DNA of 64,000 bases from NCBI GenBank assembly GCA_018242765.1, contig JAFEBH010000002.1:434001-498000 (forward strand). The letters run 5' to 3'. Positions 18,913 through 27,215 of this stretch are shown here, one piece after another. This DNA comes from Nitrospira sp. GTDB lineage: Bacteria; Nitrospirota; Nitrospiria; Nitrospirales; Nitrospiraceae. A program made the translations under genes and the position numbers. How positions within the stretch are numbered: position 1 is the first letter of the stretch; every line of letters begins with the position of its first letter. The notes beneath the pieces are model-generated. The model saw only the letters and a program-made list of their open reading frames with translations. It did not search any database and had not been told where the DNA came from.

Positions 18913-19880
18913 CAGCTTTCACCCTCTAGGCGAATTTTTTCCGTATTGACGGCCCGAACACCCGGCACCTGCCGAGCGGCTTCAGCAGCTTCGAGGGCGA
19001 TGACCTGAAAACGAACCGTTCCATTAAGCTGAACGATACCTTCCTCCGTCTTCACATCGAAGTTTGCCGCTTTCAAGGTCGCACTTTTTGCGAAGCGTTC
19101 CTTGATAAGAAGTGTGAGGATTTCATCCTGCTTCTTCAGCAAAGTTTTTGCCAGGTCTTTTTCCACGATGAGCTTGTTGGTAACCGTTTTTACCCCACTG
19201 ACTGCCTGCGCAATGTCCGTTGCAGCAGCCTTATCTTCGTCATTCGAGACTCGACCGGTCAATGTCACCACCTGTTTGTCCTCCTCAACCTCGATCTCGT
19301 ACCGGAACAGCCGTAAATCTCCCATCAGCGCAAGCTTCACGCAGAGGATCAGTGACCCCACCGGCTTTTTCGCAGCCGGCTCCTTTTCTTTGGGATCGGT
19401 ATCCGGAGGAGGTGGAAGGTCGGCCTTGAGTGCCGGGGCAGGTTGTCCCTGCGATTTGGTTTCTCCTGACGGCTTGGGAGCCGTGCCATGACCATCTGTC
19501 ACGGCCGAGGAAGAAGAGGGTCGAGCCGGAATCTTTTCCAGCGTCCCTTCTTTACGATCCGTCGATGATTCAGCTTTGGTCGGCGTGGTAGGCAGAGAGG
19601 TCGGCTTGGACTCCGCTGGGGGCTTGTGCGGCGTGGGCTGGGCGTCGGGAGAAGCCGGTGACGACTGTTGTCGTACTGCCGGTTTTTCCGGCACAACCTC
19701 TTTGTGCTCGGTTGCCGCCTCACCCTTCGCCGCAGGAACAACCGGTGGTTGCGACGAGCCGGAGGTCGGTTTGTCCGACTGCCCCTCCTTGTCATGTCCG
19801 TCGGATGCTTGCAAACCTGCCCCGATCGGCCAGATCAAGAATACACCGAGCACAATCAACCCTTGAAATCTCATGGCCAT
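18912..19880 (-). CDS. Secreted protein with low-complexity linker and two BON domains
   Basis: A 322-residue protein. The start at 19880 has AGGAGG 9 bases upstream. A signal peptide (MAMRFQGLIVLGVFLIWPIG) is followed by a disordered Pro/Lys/Ser/Glu-rich linker of about 130 residues. Two BON domains follow at about residues 170-240 and 248-322, with VVTLTGRVSNDEDKAAATDI and IVQLNGTVRFQVIALEAAE. BON domains occur in envelope proteins such as OsmY, and bind lipids or membranes. It is the first gene of the BON-MFS-debranching operon. A perfect hairpin lies about 100 bases upstream. A role in envelope stress or as a periplasmic partner of the exporter is possible but not shown. Confidence 0.85.
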   Translation of the reverse strand: MAMRFQGLIVLGVFLIWPIGAGLQASDGHDKEGQSDKPTSGSSQPPVVPAAKGEAATEHKEVVPEKPAVRQQSSPASPDAQPTPHKPPAESKPTSLPTTPTKAESSTDRKEGTLEKIPARPSSSSAVTDGHGTAPKPSGETKSQGQPAPALKADLPPPPDTDPKEKEPAAKKPVGSLILCVKLALMGDLRLFRYEIEVEEDKQVVTLTGRVSNDEDKAAATDIAQAVSGVKTVTNKLIVEKDLAKTLLKKQDEILTLLIKERFAKSATLKAANFDVKTEEGIVQLNGTVRFQVIALEAAEAARQVPGVRAVNTEKIRLEGES

Positions 19881-19983
19881 AATGCAAGCCCTCCTCATGG
19901 GCTCATTCCCGTGAGTGTATCTGTGGAGTGTCGCGAGGCATTGTAACCCGCCCTCCGTCTTCTGTCATCTGCACGGAGCTCAG

Positions 19984-20008
19984 AGCCCCCCTGAGTATCA
20001 GGGGGGCT
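19984..20008. terminator. Strong hairpin between two operons
   Basis: An 11-bp perfect stem, AGCCCCCCTGA with a 3-base loop (GTA) and TCAGGGGGGCT. It lies 66 bases beyond the stop of the MFS gene ending at 20074 (minus strand) and upstream of the BON gene. No U tract follows on either strand, so it may stop or protect transcripts rather than act as a simple intrinsic terminator. Confidence 0.6.
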
Positions 20009-20073
20009 TCCGGAATATCAGACCTTGAGCTTGGCGAGTATTCGCAACGGTGTGACGATGGTGCGGCAGTCTG

Positions 20074-21396
20074 CTACGCAGCTAAAGGGCCGCGTGAGGG
20101 AACGACCAGAGTCGTCTGTGCGTGCGACTTGTAGAAGCTGAACAACCATGCGCTCGCAGCAGTCATGAGCAAAATAAGGCTAATACCTCCAAGACACGTC
20201 GTTGGGCCGATCGCATCAGCTGCCCATCCAAAACCCGCCATCCCGGCCATCGATGCGGCCATACCTCCCGTGGCGAAGCTCGTAAAGACTCGCCCGAGGA
20301 GGTGCGTTGGCGTCAACTCTTGGAGCATGGTCCACACCAGCGGGGTAAACATGGCCGTGCTACCTCCGATCACAGCGATCAGCGCCCCTGCTGCGACCGG
20401 AGCATCAAGGAACCCGAGCGCCGCAACAGCAAGCCCACCGATCGCTAACGCACCAGACATAAACCGCAGACGCCACGAGACATCTCCCTGCGTTACCGAC
20501 GTCAAACTGAGAGACGCCAGCAACATTCCCACGCCGAGAGCCGACCACAACCAACCAAGTTGGACCGGCCCCACACCCAAGACCTCCTTCGCGAACACCG
20601 GCAGCAGAAAAATGAAGGCACTGATCCCGACGCTGTACAACGTCGCCGTCAACATCAGCATCAAGACCGTCTTTTGTTCAACGAACACGAATCGGAAGCC
20701 TGCCAGCAAGTCATCAGTAATACCACTCGTCAGCCCATTGACGGCGGCACGGCTACGGTTAAGCGTTTCATGCACCTGAATGGGGAACAAGCACAGCGCC
20801 GAGAAGAAAAACGTCGCGGCATCAACATAGAGCACGTTTTGCGCCCCGATGAGCGCAATCCCCAGCCCGCTGACGGCCGGTCCGACGAGCAGTCCTACGT
20901 TGGTCGTCGTTTGCATGAGCGCATTGGCCGCCACCAATCGATCCTTTGCCACGATCAGTGGCACCGCAGAGGTCAAAGCCGGCCCAAAGACCGTTGAAAA
21001 GATCGCTGTGGCAAATACGAGGACATAGAGTCGGTCGAGCGTCAACGCGTCCATCGCATAGAGCACCGGAATCAGGAGGACCATCAAAGTCCGAAGGAGA
21101 TCCACGCCGATCATGACCGGCTTCTTGCGAACGCGATCTAAATACACACCGATCAATGGCCCAAAGAGCAAGGGAGGAAGCGTCTGCAGCAGTCCCACTA
21201 CCGTCATCTTGAGCGCCGACCCGGTCATCTCATAGACAAACCAGAGCAACGCTACTTTATTAAGACTGTCTCCGATCTGAGAGATCGTCTGACCGGCGAA
21301 CAGGAATCCAAAATTTTTCGTTTTGACTAATTCCCACCCATGGCCACGGCGGGCCGTAGAGTGAGCCTCTTGTGAGTCAACGGCTGCATCAGACAT
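20074..21396 (-). CDS. MFS transporter, paralogue of the one at 17608
   Basis: A 440-residue exporter with about 12 helices. The N-terminal part NFGFLFAGQTISQIGDSLNK and GPLIGVYLDRVRKKPVM align directly with the other MFS protein (GQLISQIGDGVCRL; GPIIGVYVDRLPKKVLL), so the two are paralogues. GGGAG 5 bases before the ATG at 21396 favours this start over 21411. The start lies 8 bases inside the glycosyltransferase gene, indicating coupled translation. Substrate unknown; the pairing with a GT4 enzyme parallels the pairing of the first copy with a debranching enzyme. Confidence 0.88.
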   Translation of the reverse strand: MSDAAVDSQEAHSTARRGHGWELVKTKNFGFLFAGQTISQIGDSLNKVALLWFVYEMTGSALKMTVVGLLQTLPPLLFGPLIGVYLDRVRKKPVMIGVDLLRTLMVLLIPVLYAMDALTLDRLYVLVFATAIFSTVFGPALTSAVPLIVAKDRLVAANALMQTTTNVGLLVGPAVSGLGIALIGAQNVLYVDAATFFFSALCLFPIQVHETLNRSRAAVNGLTSGITDDLLAGFRFVFVEQKTVLMLMLTATLYSVGISAFIFLLPVFAKEVLGVGPVQLGWLWSALGVGMLLASLSLTSVTQGDVSWRLRFMSGALAIGGLAVAALGFLDAPVAAGALIAVIGGSTAMFTPLVWTMLQELTPTHLLGRVFTSFATGGMAASMAGMAGFGWAADAIGPTTCLGGISLILLMTAASAWLFSFYKSHAQTTLVVPSRGPLAA

Positions 21397-22465
21397 GTCG
21401 GCTCCCTTCATTCACCTTATGCGCTCCAGCTTGCACGGCCACCCCGTCGAGAATCCGCTCGTACAACGCGACATAGTCACGCGCCATCCGGTCGGCAGTA
21501 AACCGCTCGTCGAACGCCGCCCGGCAGCGCCGACGGTCAATGAGATGCACCTGTCCCACCGCCTCGACCATCTCATCCACGGTTTCACACACGAAACCGG
21601 TCACTCCATGATCGATAATTTCGGGAATGGATCCCCGTCGATACGCCAGTACCGGCGTTCCACAGGCGAGGGCTTCGATCAACACCAGTCCGAATGGTTC
21701 CGGCCAATCATAGGGACAGACCAACGCCATAGCGTTTCCGACAAAATCATTCTTTTCAGCATCGGATATCTCCCCGACGAATTCGATCAACGGGTGATTG
21801 AGCAATGGCTCAACCGCCGCCTCAAAATACACCCGATCTGCAGGGTCGACTTTTGCCGCCATTTTCAATGGGATACCTGAGCGCTTGGCGATTTCAATCG
21901 CCTGATCAGGGCGCTTTTCAGGGGAGATACGGCCAAGAAACGCGAGATACCCATCACTCTTCTGATGGAAACCGTAGAGATTGCGCGGCAATCCATGGTG
22001 GATGGTTCCAGCCCAGTTGGCCCAAGGGAGCGGTCGTCGCTGGGAAGCCGAAATGGAGACCAGCGGCATTTCGATGAACTCACGAAAGATCGGCTCCAGC
22101 TCCGGGAGATCCAGGCGCCCGTGTAAAGTGGTCACCATGGGGACCGCATTGCGACGCGCAACCGGAAACCCAAGAAAATCGAGATGGGAGTGCACGATAT
22201 CGAAGTTGCCGCTCACACCGAGCGCTCGCTCTTGCTGCATAATCAGCGGAGCATCCCGGTTGAAGATCCCGGTGTTCAACCGCAGCGCCTGCGGGCAGAT
22301 GGCCTCCAGCTTGGCACTCGTTTCCGAATCGCCGCTGGCGAACAGTGTCACATCATGCCCCATCGCGACCAATTCTTCAGTAATGTACGACACAATTCGT
22401 TCGGTCCCCCCATACAGTTTGGGTGGAACGCTTTCCCACAGCGGCGACACCTGCGCGATTCTCAT
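21389..22465 (-). CDS. Family 4 glycosyltransferase (GT-B fold)
   Basis: A 358-residue cytoplasmic or membrane-associated enzyme. The N-terminal domain starts MRIAQVSPLWESVPPKLYGG with the Gly-rich loop that contacts the acceptor and donor. The C-terminal domain has FLGRISPEKRPDQAIEIAKR and the E-x7-E-like donor site PEPFGLVLIEALACGTPVLA, typical of retaining GT4 enzymes that use UDP- or GDP-sugars. Donor and acceptor cannot be named. It is the first gene of a two-gene operon with the MFS transporter. A 7-bp inverted repeat lies in its leader (22497-22513). Confidence 0.9.
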   Translation of the reverse strand: MRIAQVSPLWESVPPKLYGGTERIVSYITEELVAMGHDVTLFASGDSETSAKLEAICPQALRLNTGIFNRDAPLIMQQERALGVSGNFDIVHSHLDFLGFPVARRNAVPMVTTLHGRLDLPELEPIFREFIEMPLVSISASQRRPLPWANWAGTIHHGLPRNLYGFHQKSDGYLAFLGRISPEKRPDQAIEIAKRSGIPLKMAAKVDPADRVYFEAAVEPLLNHPLIEFVGEISDAEKNDFVGNAMALVCPYDWPEPFGLVLIEALACGTPVLAYRRGSIPEIIDHGVTGFVCETVDEMVEAVGQVHLIDRRRCRAAFDERFTADRMARDYVALYERILDGVAVQAGAHKVNEGSRHV

Positions 22466-22777
22466 GTCTTGTCCTTTCTTACACTGATCATCGACTGGAT
22501 GACTGCGTCATCCGTCAGTTTGTGAGGTGAATGGAGACCGGTTGATTGTTCAAAATAGAATTCGACCTGTTACATGCATCCATGAACCGCCGATCATTCG
22601 CTGTTTCCCGCAACTCATGAGCGTCATGTTACTTTACTCAGCACCTCGTTCCTGACTCAACGGACAAAAGTTCATGAGCTCGGCACCATTATGTCCACTC
22701 TGGGGTCACTTGACTCCTCGTCGAACTCATGGTTGGCCGCCAGAAGGCCGCCGTGACGGTCACGTACGAATATTGGC
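22466..22777. promoter_or_regulatory. Leader region of the GT4-MFS operon with inverted repeat
   Basis: 312 bases without a gene. At 22497-22513 GGATGAC and GTCATCC flank a 3-base centre, 32 bases before the GT4 start; this could be an operator or leader hairpin. Nothing else recognisable is present, and no convincing sigma70 hexamers stand out. Confidence 0.35.
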
Positions 22778-24055
22778 CTAGTGATTGAGGCGGGCCTCTT
22801 TGATGATTTTGTCGCCCCTGATTTGCTCCAGGAAGAGATCGGGCGGGACTGGGGGTGGAATGATCTGCACCTCTTGCCAACCTTCGTTCAGGGCTCCTTT
22901 ATGCCCTTTCATCCCATTCACCCATTGATCGATACTTTCCTGAGTCGTTCCTTCGCTGAAGGTCACCCAGAAGAGAAACGGCTGCATCGACGTGCTCTGA
23001 CGGCTATCGGCGACGGGCAATAGCTGATGCTTTCTGGCACCATCAATCTCACGCGCCACCATACGTTCCGAATTTTGCTCAGCCGCTTTTGCGACGTGCA
23101 CAATCGCCGTTTGCAATTTGGCCGTCAGCGTGCGGTTGTGCTCTTCCAGACCGGCGATTTGCTTGGATAAGCGCTCGTTGTCGGCGGCAAGACCGTGAAT
23201 CGCCACTTCAAACTGTTCTTGATCCACCAACCCCTTCCCAGCAGGAAGCTGGGCCGGACGATCCGCCTCACGCTCCGGGCCTTCCTGCCTCTTCTCCATC
23301 TCTTCCTTCACCATCACGACACTGGAGGCCACGGATTCCTGCGTCGACGAAAGTCTGGCCATGGTTTGATGAAGCAACGTCATCCCCTTCTCTTGAGACT
23401 GAAGCGCTTCGCCGACCTTCGTTTGCATCGACCTCAGCTCATGGAGTTGTTTGGCCAGCTGTTCTATTTCGCCGATGGAGGCCGTACGAAGCGCTTCTGC
23501 CTGCACCGTCGGCGTCACGGCATGCTCTGGTGCGATCCAGATCATGGTGCGATCAGCGACCAAACCGACGACGGCAACCGCCAGGAGTGCCTGCGTAAAG
23601 GCCACCGTTCGGAATCCATACGCCATCGTGGTCTGCGGACGCCTGACCATCCATCTATCTGCAACGTCGGCGAAGTTGTTCCAGATTCGACTCCAGAAAC
23701 CTGGGGCAGGAATGAACACCGCACTGAGCCCCCCCCCCTGCACTGTATTCTGAACGCAGAGTTCGACGCTATGCGCTGAAAGCTGCACCCGATTCGTCCG
23801 AAACCCGGATTCAGGAGCGACTACCCCCCCCAGCAATCGTCCGTCTTCGGTGCGGAGCTGTACCGTCTCGATATGATCGACACCGTGCACATGCAGTGTC
23901 GCCTCGGTCTCCGCTCCTTTCAGTTCACCCACGCGCCGCTCATTGATATACACCTGTATAAAATCCAATAGGCCACGACCTACGTGGCTCGGTCGCTCAC
24001 TTATCGAGTCAAGGAGCTGCGATCGATAGCGCTCCAGATCCTCTTCCTGAACCAT
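22778..24055 (-). CDS. Membrane protein with coiled coil; possible anti-sigma-like partner
   Basis: A 425-residue protein not recognised by name. The ATG at 24055 has GGGAGG 5 bases upstream. Residues about 1-120 are predicted cytoplasmic and beta-rich (LLDFIQVYINERRVGELKG). One transmembrane helix lies near 160-180 (ALLAVAVVGLVADRTMIWI). A long coiled coil (about 205-330) follows, then a C-terminal alpha/beta domain (LFWVTFSEGTTQESIDQWVN, then FLEQIRGDKIIKEARL). That last domain resembles in layout the C-terminal domain found in some membrane anti-sigma factors; this is a weak pattern-level likeness. It follows the gene at 24133 by 77 bases on the same strand, probably co-transcribed. Confidence 0.6.
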   Translation of the reverse strand: MVQEEDLERYRSQLLDSISERPSHVGRGLLDFIQVYINERRVGELKGAETEATLHVHGVDHIETVQLRTEDGRLLGGVVAPESGFRTNRVQLSAHSVELCVQNTVQGGGLSAVFIPAPGFWSRIWNNFADVADRWMVRRPQTTMAYGFRTVAFTQALLAVAVVGLVADRTMIWIAPEHAVTPTVQAEALRTASIGEIEQLAKQLHELRSMQTKVGEALQSQEKGMTLLHQTMARLSSTQESVASSVVMVKEEMEKRQEGPEREADRPAQLPAGKGLVDQEQFEVAIHGLAADNERLSKQIAGLEEHNRTLTAKLQTAIVHVAKAAEQNSERMVAREIDGARKHQLLPVADSRQSTSMQPFLFWVTFSEGTTQESIDQWVNGMKGHKGALNEGWQEVQIIPPPVPPDLFLEQIRGDKIIKEARLNH

Positions 24056-24132
24056 ATATCCTCCCTCGCGTCTCTGTCCGTATGACATCTTTGCAGGTAT
24101 ACCGATGACCGTTGGGGCAGGGCGTTCACCCG

Positions 24133-24999
24133 TTACGGTCGCACCTGCAACTCCAAGCGCGGTTTTTCACCGGCCGACGACCCGCTGGATCCCAATCCCC
24201 AGGCCGTCTGCATGCAGTCTAAACAAAGCACCAAATGCCAAATCCGATAATCACACCCGTACCCCTGAGCGAACATTTCGCTCCATTGAGATCGCGATAA
24301 ACAGGGGTAGTGATCCGGCTCGCTCTTCCGATAGTGCCCCTGTGCCACGCGAATCAGTCGTTCTGCTTCGCTGTTGAACCGCTGTCGATGGCGTTGCTGT
24401 TGATTCTCCAGCTCAGCCAGTTCCGTCTTCGTCAAGCCCATTTCGTCCATCGTGCGCTGCCAGCCGCTCTCACGCCATCGACGAAAATTCTTATAGATGC
24501 GTTGGCTCTCAAGCCCATTGAGCCCGGTTACGGCAATGACATCCCCTGCACCCCAGCCATAAGAATGATGGTACAGCGCGATCAAGGCATCTCGACTGAC
24601 CACCGCCCGCGCGACCAACCCATCGAGAAACCGCCCAAGCGGCTTCAGCAGATCCGGGTGATAACAAAACGGCTCCGGCTTGCTATGCTGCTTCGCCACC
24701 AGCGAATCAAACAGGAATAACGGCCGACACGGAACTTCTGTTCGTCCACAGACGAGAAAACGCTCCAAATATTCAGATCCCCAACGCAAGGCAAACTTTT
24801 CATGCTCGATATCGTCGTTCCACTGACCGGTTTCTCGTAAGAATCGCTTCGTGTAACCCGCTGCCCGATCCAGCAAAATCGGCAAGGCCTGCGATACAAC
24901 CTGATCGAACTCATCCGACGTGGCCACCACTTCTTCCAGGCGGCTCACTGTTGCTGTCCGATCAACAATGACGTGGCTCTTCCTGAGCGTATTTTGCAT
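24133..24999 (-). CDS. Unrecognised protein, weakly sigma-70-region-4-like
   Basis: A 288-residue soluble protein with no clear family. The central part (about residues 135-185) reads SRDALIALYHHSYGWGAGDV and then LESQRIYKNFRRWRESGW, a helix-turn-helix-like layout reminiscent of sigma factor region 4. The N-terminal half (ILLDRAAGYTKRFLRETGQW) is helical. The C-terminal quarter is Trp/Cys-rich (YGCDYRIWHLVLCLDCMQTA) with three Cys in a short span that could bind a metal. Its downstream partner is a single-pass membrane coiled-coil protein. A sigma-like/anti-sigma-like pair is my working idea, with low certainty; a DNA-binding or adaptor role is equally open. Confidence 0.5.
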   Translation of the reverse strand: MQNTLRKSHVIVDRTATVSRLEEVVATSDEFDQVVSQALPILLDRAAGYTKRFLRETGQWNDDIEHEKFALRWGSEYLERFLVCGRTEVPCRPLFLFDSLVAKQHSKPEPFCYHPDLLKPLGRFLDGLVARAVVSRDALIALYHHSYGWGAGDVIAVTGLNGLESQRIYKNFRRWRESGWQRTMDEMGLTKTELAELENQQQRHRQRFNSEAERLIRVAQGHYRKSEPDHYPCLSRSQWSEMFAQGYGCDYRIWHLVLCLDCMQTAWGLGSSGSSAGEKPRLELQVRP

Positions 25000-25581
25000 C
25001 GTCGCTTTCCCTATTCTGCCTGCAGTGACGCAGAAGGAGCATTGGACAAATATGTGTGCTCAGCGCTCGTTTTGTCCGTTGTCCTCGGTATCCTCACTCT
25101 GGTACAAAACTACCGTTTGTTCTTCTTTCAGTTGCACATTTCCAACCATACGGTAATTCATCCTTTCAGTTTTCTGCAATCCCTCCCCCTTTCGGATCAG
25201 AATAAGTTGTTCGGAATCCGATCTACTACTCCGTCCACTGCTCACTTGTCCTAACCACAGACACCGGCCCCGCGTGGTTCGTTTAAAGAGTAGCTGGGTG
25301 TGAGCACTGTTGCTCACCCTAATTGGCCTTGAACCCGGCACAGTGAGTGCCGACAGAGGAGAGGAGCCTGAGCGAATGTGGAAAGGGAGTTTCCCAAAGT
25401 AGCGGCATACTCATGGTGTCTTAGGAACAACAGTTGCGGCGACTCACATTGCTGTATGCCAGGTGCAACGGCGAAGAATTCCTTCGAGAGCAGGTTCCGA
25501 AGTAAGACCCTTCCTTCAGCCACACCAACATGGCCAGACTCAGGATCCTAGAATCGGCACCATACATGCTCCCGACAGACT
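25000..25581. other. Gene-poor region with a small hairpin
   Basis: 582 bases between the gene at 24133 and the SGNH gene. At 25301-25318 there is a perfect 7-bp stem, GTGAGCA-CTGT-TGCTCAC. A minus-strand 33-codon frame (MNYRMVGNVQLKEEQTVVLY...) ends about 80 bases before the next gene but lacks a convincing ribosome-binding site. No known riboswitch pattern or remnant gene was recognised. Confidence 0.4.
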
Positions 25582-27099
25582 CTATCCAGCAGAAGCATGA
25601 GCCAGTGCTTCACGAACTGGGTCAGCAAGACATTTTGCGACGGCTGCATTGCCCTGTGGCGAATAGTGAGTCATCAAGTACCGATCAGTAGGGTCGAGCT
25701 GAGCTAAGCAGGGGCTTGGATCGAGGTATGAAAAGCCTGCCTTTTGCACCACCTGCTTGGCAAGAGGCGTGGTCTCGCTCATTTGCCCCAATTCTCCGCG
25801 ACTCGGGAGATAAACAATGAGGGGGATCGCTCCGGCCTGGGTTGCAGACCGAACAAACTCCGTGAGAATCCTGGCATTGACCAACAGCCGCATCTCCGCT
25901 GAGGAATCGGGGTTCTCGGCTGTCCACTGAGGAAACATGGAGACGACCAGACGAGCCAGATAGGAACGATCAACGAATCTGTGCTGCCACTCGCTTGGCC
26001 TGTAGCTTTCGTCATACATCATGAAGGGAAGCCGAGACATCGATTTCCGGTGAAAGATCTCGTCGGGCGAAAGGGGGGGGAGATTCTTGGGAACAAGCTG
26101 ATCGTCTCGTAGAATAAAGCGCGGCTTCGAGAACGGCATGTTCCAGTCCGGCATTGCTAAAAACGGATAGACCCACGTCGTGCGCTTGACGTCATGGGAG
26201 ATGAGGCTGAATATCACGATCTTCGGATTCCATGTGCGGACGTCCTTCTCATACCGGAGATAGGCCTGGCCTACGCCATAGCCCCCTACCCCAAAATTCA
26301 AGACTTGAAACTTCGGCCCTAATGCCTGTTCGAGCTGATACCCCCATGTGTCCTCATACCCCACCTCCTCTCCGAAGGTAAAGCTATCGCCGACCAGAGC
26401 AATCCTAGTCTTCCCAGTCACCTCGGCAAACGACACGCCTTGATGTGGGGCACGGATTCCTTCAGCACTGGACGCGTTCAGCCCGTTGGTACTTCGTTTA
26501 TTCCGTCCAACTGTCCATCCCATCACCTCATCATACTCAAGATAGGTGAGGTCACCGGAAGCTTGATCAAGCATCTTCTGATATTCAGCTGAAACCGTTT
26601 CCCAGCTTTTCGGCTTCAGGACCGTCGTTCCAAATACCTCTCCTTCACTGGAACTGTGCACACCGAGCCTCACGGTGACTTCCCCCATGAACAGCCCCAC
26701 GATCACCGTCATAAGATTGAGTCCCACGACCAAGCGGAAGTGACGTGATGATGCCCGACGGGCAGCCACATACTGAAGAGCAATGACGATCCCGGCAAGG
26801 ACACACACGGGGATGGCGACGATCAACGCCCTGCCAGGCATGGTGGAAAGGAAGACCTCAAACGGTCTCGCCCCCTTCATATACAACGCGATCACCACGA
26901 CGGCGAGAGACAACTCCAGGGTAAACAGCGAAGCGAGAAGGCGCAGCTCCTTTTTCTGAGAAGGAATGCGAGGAGAGATCGTCGCCTCAGACATCGTATC
27001 AGTACCCACTACGCTGGGTTCACTCTCACGAGAGGCCCTGGTCTCCTCAACGCCCAACTGATCGGCTGGTCGGCTCATGAGTTCTTTTCGTCCGGTCAT
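25582..27099 (-). CDS. SGNH/GDSL-type hydrolase with N-terminal membrane helices
   Basis: About 505 residues. Three predicted membrane helices lie near residues 60-150 (ELSLAVVVIALYM, IVAIPVCVLAGIVIALQY, LVVGLNLMTVIVGLFMGEV). They are followed by an SGNH hydrolase domain facing the periplasm: block I GDSFTFGEEV with the catalytic Ser, block II NFGVGGYGVGQAYLRY, and a C-terminal MTHYSPQGNAAVA holding the catalytic His. Such membrane SGNH proteins often add or remove acyl groups on envelope glycans, as AlgX/DltD-like proteins do. The substrate here is unknown. Starts at 27099 and 27078 are both possible; neither has a strong ribosome-binding site. Monocistronic on the minus strand, downstream of a Ca2+-ATPase in position but not in transcription order. 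Confidence 0.8.
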   Translation of the reverse strand: MTGRKELMSRPADQLGVEETRASRESEPSVVGTDTMSEATISPRIPSQKKELRLLASLFTLELSLAVVVIALYMKGARPFEVFLSTMPGRALIVAIPVCVLAGIVIALQYVAARRASSRHFRLVVGLNLMTVIVGLFMGEVTVRLGVHSSSEGEVFGTTVLKPKSWETVSAEYQKMLDQASGDLTYLEYDEVMGWTVGRNKRSTNGLNASSAEGIRAPHQGVSFAEVTGKTRIALVGDSFTFGEEVGYEDTWGYQLEQALGPKFQVLNFGVGGYGVGQAYLRYEKDVRTWNPKIVIFSLISHDVKRTTWVYPFLAMPDWNMPFSKPRFILRDDQLVPKNLPPLSPDEIFHRKSMSRLPFMMYDESYRPSEWQHRFVDRSYLARLVVSMFPQWTAENPDSSAEMRLLVNARILTEFVRSATQAGAIPLIVYLPSRGELGQMSETTPLAKQVVQKAGFSYLDPSPCLAQLDPTDRYLMTHYSPQGNAAVAKCLADPVREALAHASAG

Positions 27100-27215
27100 G
27101 TAACCTAAACAAAAAGGCGTCCCACATTGCAAGCGCTGATTCTCGTTCTTGTCTTTACAGACCTGGGACTCCAGTTTCTACCGAACGTGATGAACGGCAC
27201 TGAAGCCTTCGTCCC

